From positions 1 through 16,310 of the forward strand of contig JBNKFQ010000124.1 in assembly GCA_050289385.1 (NCBI GenBank): a stretch of 16,310 nucleotides of DNA. The letters run 5' to 3'. Below the pieces are notes generated by a model. The model was not told the origin of the DNA, ran no database searches, and saw only the letters and a list, made by a program, of their open reading frames with translations. The position numbers were made by a program, and so were the translations under genes. Below, piece by piece: positions 16,101 through 16,310 of the stretch; positions within the stretch are counted from its first letter, which is position 1; each line of letters starts with the position of its first letter. This DNA is from JBNKFQ01 sp050289385. Its GTDB lineage: Bacteria; Pseudomonadota; Gammaproteobacteria; Pseudomonadales; Porticoccaceae.

Positions 16101-16310
16101 CCCAACAGACTCGCCACCATGTCCGGACAGGGTTCCAGACATACGCCAACAGCCTCGCCCTGGCGCACGCCCCGCTCATGTAAACTGTGGGCTACCTGAT
16201 TGGCCCGACCTTCCAACGCGGCGTAACTCATTTGATTCTGTTGATCTATCAACGCACAGGAGGGCCCGTGCAGATCGGCTTGCGCTTCAAATAATTCGTG
16301 TGTCCACTTC
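1166..16310 (-). CDS. Multimodular non-ribosomal peptide synthetase, five modules plus terminal reductase (5' end outside window)
   Basis: A giant cytoplasmic assembly-line enzyme: 5,047 residues lie in the window (numbered here from the first full codon, 16309-16307) and the start lies beyond the right edge. The frame is open at the edge and already encodes an A-domain beginning (ELFEAQ), so the TTG at 16252 is not the start. Domain order by approximate residues: A1 1-505, T1 515-595, E/C 603-1090, A2 1100-1618, T2 1628-1698, C 1726-2170, A3* 2183-2713, T3 2720-2790, E/C 2805-3276, A4* 3290-3468, T4 3480-3553, C 3578-4006, A5* 4028-4530, T5 4538-4613, R 4658-5047. Carrier serines are 558, 1669, 2761, 3523 and 4582. 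HHxxxD pairs begin at 778, 1857, 2983 and 3705. A1 and A2 have all core motifs; A3*, A4* and A5* have lost them. There is no thioesterase, so release is reductive. No frameshift or internal stop is present. The product is unknown. A peptide aldehyde or alcohol is inferred. Confidence 0.97.
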   Translation of the reverse strand, partial: KWTHELFEAQADLHGPSCALIDQQNQMSYAALEGRANQVAHSLHERGVRQGEAVGVCLEPCPDMVASLLGIFKAGAVYVPLDPNYPHERLVFMLENGAIDWVLSHEAVAETLNIQALLAGRGCLWFDRGRDHRGVALSTRRDRPAYLGQVRGESPAYVIYTSGSTGQPKGVLGTHRSLVNRLQWMNAEYPGTTADRYGQKTALGFVDHLAEVLQPLSQGRDLVILPRLCVLDGRRLIDALEAYRITRLTLVPSLLSMLLEARRAGELNHLSHVISSGEALPEALMRRCLRELPQARLLNLYGSTEVGADVSYYECRHESLSRGSLIGRGLWNSELYVLDEQRRLQPIGVAGELYVGGAGLALGYQGQAALSQEKFIAHPFGGEGRLYRTGDRVRRLGDGHLQYLGRLDSQIKIRGFRIEVGEIEVRLQQHRYVEQCAVAACPDQRGEDRLVAYVVCKGVADDGEEPSRMWRTHLQAYLPEYMIPSLFVTLEALPLTPSGKLDRRGLPSVDFTVIDTDHYVAPEGETQQLVARLWAELLGLAEERISATANFFALGGHSLLLTQLLARLRAEGWSSDVRRVFSAGTLAEFAAGLTPESSVFTAPANRIPPECDCITPEMLPLVELSAAQLQRIGAVVPGGMRMIQDIYPLAPLQEGIWFHHQLDASHDPYVLQLPLLLESETQCEELLSALQRVIDRHDVLRTAVLSQGLSQPLQVVYRQARLKVDELVLSGEGDVQAQLQACLSAPERFDLSQPPLLRARVGPVGGDSERWGAVLLLHHLVVDRVAMEALVGEIQACMRAEALPPVVQYREFVAWALHSAGGDSGSVRGKNTESKSAAYFRARLGEIDEPTLLFNRSDTRGDGSELCQRRRQMSASLGGGLRRVARAHRVSPAILVHAAWAVVVGRCSGRERVVFGTVLSGRIQGGASGASMLGLFINTLPLRVDLAGRSVGQLVRETERGLSELLRYEQSPLPLAQSCSGVRAGQALFNSMLNYRQLTLERGALPLDGDEGAFLVERSNYPFNLSVTDYGEGFSLDAQVHRTVDVDHFLNYFETSLEQLLAALTEAGDVQVDTLSVVPDSEEKLLLHCWNNTTENFPQEKSIHALFEQQVRCNGGEIALIFKHQQLTYHMLNRRANQLAHFLRSRGVRENALVALHLERSVEMLIGVLGTLKAGGAYVPIDPSYPAERTSFMLADCAATLVLSQSHLQQHLPDKHGALPVIFLDSDSSNTGETGLLSGQPETNVDAAFFQAQQLAYVVYTSGSTGKPKGVMVHHSAVVNFLKAMAAILDIRTGENVFALTTLSFDIAGLELYLPLLNGARVVLTPSAQVNPQALAESLEEHGIDMMQATPATWHMLLESGWQGKKDLKALCGGEALSHDLAQALVPKVKRLWNLYGPTETTIWSTYQPVGVEQLSDANRNVAIGKPISNTRVYVLDQHLRPALLGTEGELYIAGSGVARGYLNQPELTAQRFVADPFTTQPGTLMYRTGDQVCWSREGKLHYKGRLDDQVKVRGFRIETGEIESALAAREEVRQCVVVVRKDLVGNARLVAYLVKHEELVKQEDSVKDENLVSSNNTESLRKYLQNLLPDYMVPSAYVVLAQLPMTPNGKVDRNALPAPEGKAFAQEDYIAPRTPIELALAKIWAELLGLRPEVVSLTADFFTLGGHSLLATTLANRIKQDLSTDIPIRSIFEHPRLAQIAQQVNEAQRKALQFPVIKSAGASAEVSPFSQLSYAQQRLWFLARLEGNSAHYNIPLAINLTGNLNDRALITALHRLVNRHQVLRTYFLEKDGIPYQGVRQSDQFIISKENLANDVDRQAICAAEALAPFNLNGGSLCRIRLLKINAIEHLLLVTMHHCISDAWSMGIFFRELTQLYQALDTHPSCDPAGLMPPLPFQYTDFVHWQRQWLSDGGLQQQKAYWLQQLQGLPELLDLPTDFPRPQEKTYNGACEPVHFPLTLQQQLIDFSLRQGVTLYMTMLSAITIVLSRYSHQTDIALGSPVANRNHPGVENLMGFFVNTLVLRSNVSGNPRFVDFLSQVRQTALDAYSHQDIPFEYLVEALRPRRAPAYSPLFQVMFALQNIPVQQHDIADVSLRPIENPNTAAKFDITINLAETATGLRGNVEYNTDLFLPATITGLIAQLQNLLQAIVTQPELPIAHLDFLSQTEKQRTENAGPQTVAHTSACECSVVALFAAQVVCTPDKPAVHFAHQQISYRDLAIRSQRLADYLMDYDLGEGAAVGVIVTSAIEYAVALLGILKAGGVCVPIAPASPTHCIEYIVRDAEIGLMLTQGAWEFLASVGVQQIDLDKLVNEMPQDNAPRGHIRNSRHSGCWYSIAAAQRGGQAASLMYAWDIGKPRVRVFTHLNITAALNTPILTEFAQGPVAFLSAWDPESWGGMQSPFWAGLLSGAGVCWVTEAVEHLKPRYLEDGVLYLSVVAFERLSRLDSELFSSFSHLILGGSGYNPAVVEEVAEAFPLCRISFCCTLPESLVPIAFYRQLPRRALGISHSDGRVYSVNYGASIPVGRLGGCFRVFILDALGSHAPAGAIGELCLAGPAISSDRYASSESCGSSDDCRDGDWQWPQSNLRPPACEHGEPLVYTGRLASWTPEGELALFGRIPTREENVQYELESVLLEQLPLLSVAFVQPDNDGQPLLYLQASNPVDDKDSFSKSVRRVLRSQPWLYILPADIIFLGDNAPRNHEGSLDRSRLPKVLPEPLDYIAPRTATEHLLASIWSELLPLAKEEISCDSNFFALGGHSLLLTRLLAKLREQGLYTDIRSVFNAPTLAALAAVLDQVGQKLAEFTAPPNLIPPRCEHITPQMLSLLDLSTREINAITATVSGGAANIQDIYPLAPLQEGIYFHHSLEGGKDPYVLQMLLSVASETQLNAFVNALQTVVERHDVLRTAIVMEGLSVPVQVVYRRAPLVTKAFQLSPGGDLQKEFINRVAQTPAMDMSQAPLLHLYTTRDPGGSRYLMSLNLHHIIIDHVGMEQVLQEIGALLTSDHARLPAPVPYRTFVALALHQRRTSAAQDFFSEQLSDVKHTCAPFGLVNVYSDGQRVDVANQPLSRDLSKALRGLARAQKISCATLFHAAWAMVVGVCANCEDVVFGTVVSGRLQSLQDGDRALGLFINTLPLRIVLFGKNVAQLLEDTDSALHQLLSYEQTPLSLAQGCSGLSGGKPLFSAILNYRHSSIEAAEDGDDITDFGITPLSLQERSNYPLNISVNDYGEDFSLDALVDSSVSAQKVLNYFVTAISRLVDAVNAHDDSPVTQFTLLPNEEKYQLLQQWSSAARWSHSYFSKRKTIEGRKVYVLDQHLRPTPVSVAGELYIDVKASADGECHSEDWLENPYTTDKDSHLYGTGDQVRWLETGELQWLGRSPRQRRRDCQSLTSLICHYAGVREAFVLDHGTVYAQPYAYVVPGEEGSAISPAGLRDYIRGQAPLYPLPVQIVVSDKLPLTEDGSSDPSAISPSDRHETGAVDYVAPETGEEKLLVELWAQLLPYEQEDIGIEADFFALGGQSLLATMLVNLIKQRTGIALPLRTVFERPTLRMLAHELATQPVNSHAMPITPVERNRHIPLSFAQQRMWFLAKLEGVNAHYNIPMALRLSGTLNQDVLIAALRKIIQRHEVLRTHFEEDAGRAFQCIDRCDDFVIEKQWIEREELVTLCEREASMPFDLSTGPLLRARLLILSAREHVLIMTVHHSVADGWSMTIFFQELVALYQAIKEKAAIPLAPQRVQYADYAHWQRQWLTEAVLQQQRDYWLQKLANLPVFSGLPTDYPHPEKKTYRGAHQPLNFSRQLMDRLNTLSLEYGVTLYMTLLAAFALLVSRYSHQTDVVIGTPVANRNHPGTEELIGLFVNTLVMRSDLSGNPLFSTLLKQVKETALDAYANQDIPFEHLVESFRSERSQRYSPLFQVAFALQNIPSHQHRLDDLEFSSVDFAVSIAKFDLTLNLHETATGLQGSMEYNTDLFTPATVTTLIARYEHLLTVIVDRPEEKIGALSCLSDADLDQIAEDWRHSLCTAATDVSLCELFEIRVAQSPQVPAFIYNKSVCNYGQLNARANQLAHYLLQHSLPGESIIGLCLRNWINLTVAKLGMLKANFAYVIIDPQDCSTRQRYIINDCNIALLLTETGIGIEGLAGDRHIVYFDSERDNRGADELLCGQPVTNLTRCKSALHFESLACVTYPCGPSPFKSGERPVGVAVQQKNIISAIVAGNVNEGDIIAVDVRVGLASIDLELWGALLRGASVTQWDRQQLLSVSSAETSWSDANVIFADIRSMLLGVARDSFLSNSVNRVYLTGESVHESELAKMVKTNSEIEFYYLRSPMECYRLTALSPAAANADKPLLSCALSCSGKLSACVLDRHANPLPEGMVGELCIGGGGLPIQFFNRPDLSRQRFVTPSFICRGFEKLYRSGLIGRMQRDHTFAVLTDDLLQREYRRQEVERLLSAHAWVVDLVTFYHRKRPNNLIACVACNDTQLQMTELASQLRRHLRQQTWLYPLPTAIHLVEAFPMSATDNVDIEALYSIVGDIDGGAPFIPAATATEQRLAMIWAELLECEAEEISADDNFFMLGGYSLLMPRLNYEVEKYFDCELTLPVIFENPKLRDMAAAIEQCMMGEQASLAMANEIVNLDMEAELARFSFDLQGVAEPVLPPSHILLTGATGFIGSFLLVKLLQWTQAKITCLVRGKNAALARERLIETLHGYQLLAQTDLSRVVVVAGDLIFDNLGMEPAHYTELAESVHAVYHCAASVNHFATYEQLKPANVQGTLRLLQLCTTAIIKPFNFISTIGVLKTEADSDTQTLTEDSDINAMIHLPSEGYNASKWVTEKILIKARSLGLPTKIFRVGLVCGARQSGVIAESLWIFYYLKSCVSIGCYLDLFDTTYIDPVDVTAESIVRLGQFNGQSNGQGQDDDSWIHHVFSVGSMSLSELFTIYNQTAEYQQIRVPVSLWLQEAEKYQKKHGVELPFVSYLAGITMNRVAGEADQTDELIIKSDKTLTRLANVGMEWPRFDDDTVKKSIEWVLHHKSTILMDDEVLDI
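1169..2335 (-). other. NRPS terminal thioester reductase (R) domain
   Basis: The C-terminal 390 or so residues form an extended-SDR thioester reductase, the type that releases a carrier-bound peptide with NAD(P)H as an aldehyde or, after a second reduction, an alcohol. Evidence is the Rossmann motif TGATGFIG (Gly4668-Gly4674, near 2288-2310), the ITCLVRG strand, the FISTIGVL serine/threonine region, and the catalytic Tyr4828 and Lys4832 in GYNASK. All key residues are present, so the domain looks active. It takes the place of a thioesterase, arguing against hydrolysis or macrolactonisation by a cis-acting domain. A short NGQ repeat sits in its C-terminal half. Confidence 0.92.
1559..1582. repeat. 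12-bp direct repeat in the R domain
   Basis: Two adjacent units, TTGTCCATTGGA and TTGTCCATTGAA on the plus strand, encode an NGQ-NGQ stretch in a surface-loop-like, Gln/Asp-rich segment of the reductase domain. It is in frame. Confidence 0.6.
2470..5585 (-). other. NRPS module 5: LCL-like condensation, degenerate A5*, T5
   Basis: The condensation domain is canonical (LSFAQQRMWFL; HHSVADGWS from residue 3705, Asp3710). A5* still shows motif A1 (NYGQLNARANQLAHYL), part of A2 (LKANFAYVIIDP), an A4-like IDLELWGALLRGA and A6 (GELCIGGGG). Its ATP and catalytic motifs are gone. The P-loop is YPCGPSPFKSGERPVG (from residue 4190). The GPTE site is YYLRSPMEC. YRTGD is YRSGL. The hinge motif is unrecognisable. 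LPxYMIP is WLYPLP, and NGKVDR is TDNVDI with Asn4524. T5 has LGGYS with Ser4582 (2564-2566) and hands its chain to the reductase domain. A run of twelve Cs lies inside A5*. Confidence 0.88.
3146..3157. repeat. C12 homopolymer inside the NRPS gene
   Basis: Twelve consecutive Cs on the plus strand encode four glycines (GELCIGGGGLP) in degenerate domain A5*. A change of one or two Cs would put the downstream T5 and R domains out of frame. This is the longest homopolymer I see in the window. Its length also makes it error-prone in sequencing. Confidence 0.9.
5650..7900 (-). other. NRPS module 4: E/C-like condensation, truncated A4*, T4
   Basis: The condensation domain opens with IQDIYPLAPLQEGI and HHSLEGGKD (HH at residues 2865-2866), close to the dual E/C signature but with Lys for Gly. 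Its active site is HHIIIDH (2983-2989). A4* begins only at the sequence before motif A6 (KVYVLDQHLRP, near 6376): everything from motif A1 to A5 is missing. What remains is also damaged: YGTGDQ for YRTGD, GRSPRQRRRDCQ for the hinge motif, PLYPLP for YMIP, and EDGSSDPS with Ser3465 at the catalytic lysine position. The remnant resembles A2 at VYVLDQHLRP, so it probably arose from an A2-like domain. T4 is intact, LGGQS with Ser3523 (5741-5743). Confidence 0.88.
8579..8632. repeat. 18-bp tandem repeat, three units, in A3*
   Basis: On the coding strand three successive 18-base units each begin TCTTCTGA and encode SSDRYA, SSESCG and SSDDCR. They follow the motif A6 remnant of A3* and keep the frame. 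The core TCAGAAGA appears on the plus strand at 8589, 8607 and 8625. Confidence 0.85.
9116..9123. repeat. C8 homopolymer in A3*
   Basis: Eight Cs on the plus strand, in the segment encoding SWGGMQS of A3*. A shorter counterpart of the C12 tract, in frame. Confidence 0.8.
10717..10747. repeat. 14-bp perfect inverted repeat over a condensation active site
   Basis: The arms ACCATGCATCACTG and CAGTGATGCATGGT are separated by three bases (ATA). They encode THE HHCISDA active site of the module 3 condensation domain and its flanks. The equivalent active-site DNA in module 5 (around 5176-5197) has no such symmetry. It lies inside a coding region and lacks a T-run, so it is not a terminator. Confidence 0.85.
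11579..11650. repeat. 18-bp tandem repeat, about four units, in A2
   Basis: On the coding strand, successive 18-base units encode LVKHEE, LVKQED, SVKDEN and a decayed LVSSNN. They sit between motifs A8 and A9 of A2, in a locally AT-rich charged loop, and keep the frame. Confidence 0.8.
13671..13679. repeat. C9 homopolymer in the first E/C domain
   Basis: Nine Cs on the plus strand, encoding part of SLGGGLRR in the module 2 condensation domain. A gain or loss of one base would truncate the synthetase early. Confidence 0.8.
14540..16310 (-). other. NRPS module 1: adenylation A1 and carrier T1
   Basis: A1 is complete apart from a few residues at the window edge and should activate an amino acid with ATP. 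Core motifs are all present: YTSGSTGQPKG (about 15800-15833), YGSTE, GELYVGGAGLALGY, YRTGD, GRLDSQIKIRGFRIEVGEIE, LPEYMIPS and SGKLDR with the catalytic Lys500. Aligned by eye to GrsA-PheA, the pocket residues read V-D-A-T-I-S-L-A-D-K. This is near the published beta-alanine-type code VDWVISLADK but differs at two positions, so I make no firm substrate call. T1 carries LGGHS with Ser558 (codon 14636-14638). The DNA is GC-rich compared with the modules downstream. A preceding condensation domain, if any, lies outside the window. Confidence 0.9.

Overview
This window is almost filled by one minus-strand gene for a giant non-ribosomal peptide synthetase (NRPS), followed by a small reductase gene. 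It ends at the left with a broken IS3-type transposase gene. The style of the NRPS suggests an accessory natural-product cluster of a proteobacterium, most likely a gammaproteobacterium: it has condensation domains of the 'IYPLAPLQEGI' type, modules with dual epimerisation/condensation-like domains, and a terminal reductase. Base composition is middling over most of the window and clearly GC-rich at the right end. I cannot name the genus.

Layout, in the direction of transcription (right to left). The NRPS frame is already open at the right edge and runs to the stop at 1166-1168, giving 5,047 residues inside the window. Its true start lies outside. The domains are A1-T1, then E/C-A2-T2, C-A3*-T3, E/C-A4*-T4, C-A5*-T5 and R. 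E/C marks a condensation domain resembling dual epimerisation/condensation domains, C an ordinary LCL-like domain, and R an NAD(P)H-dependent thioester reductase. All five carrier domains keep the phosphopantetheine serine and all four condensation domains keep HHxxxD. Fourteen bases after the NRPS stop lies a gene for a classical short-chain dehydrogenase/reductase (SDR; 309-1151), with a good ribosome binding site. The two genes are very probably co-transcribed. At 4 to about 255, on the plus strand and converging on the SDR, is the 5' part of an IS3-family orfA that loses its family resemblance partway. Positions 256-308 hold nothing I recognise.

The most striking point is that only A1 and A2 look like working adenylation domains. 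A3*, A4* and A5* have lost the P-loop, the NxYGPTE region, the TGD aspartate, the hinge motif and the catalytic A10 lysine. A4* has also lost about 320 codons in frame. The 15-kb frame nevertheless stays open and the neighbouring C, T and R domains look intact. All three damaged A domains share a derived 'LY(P/I)LP' in place of 'YM(I/V)P'. This suggests a synthetase in which three successive carrier domains are loaded in trans or by another module's A domain, or are skipped. The pathway would end in reductive release to an aldehyde or alcohol, with the SDR as a possible tailoring enzyme.

Other structure worth attention: a C12 homopolymer inside A5* that could slip, a perfect 14-bp inverted repeat over one condensation active site, two in-frame 18-bp tandem repeats, and a sharp composition step near 13,260 within the first E/C domain.
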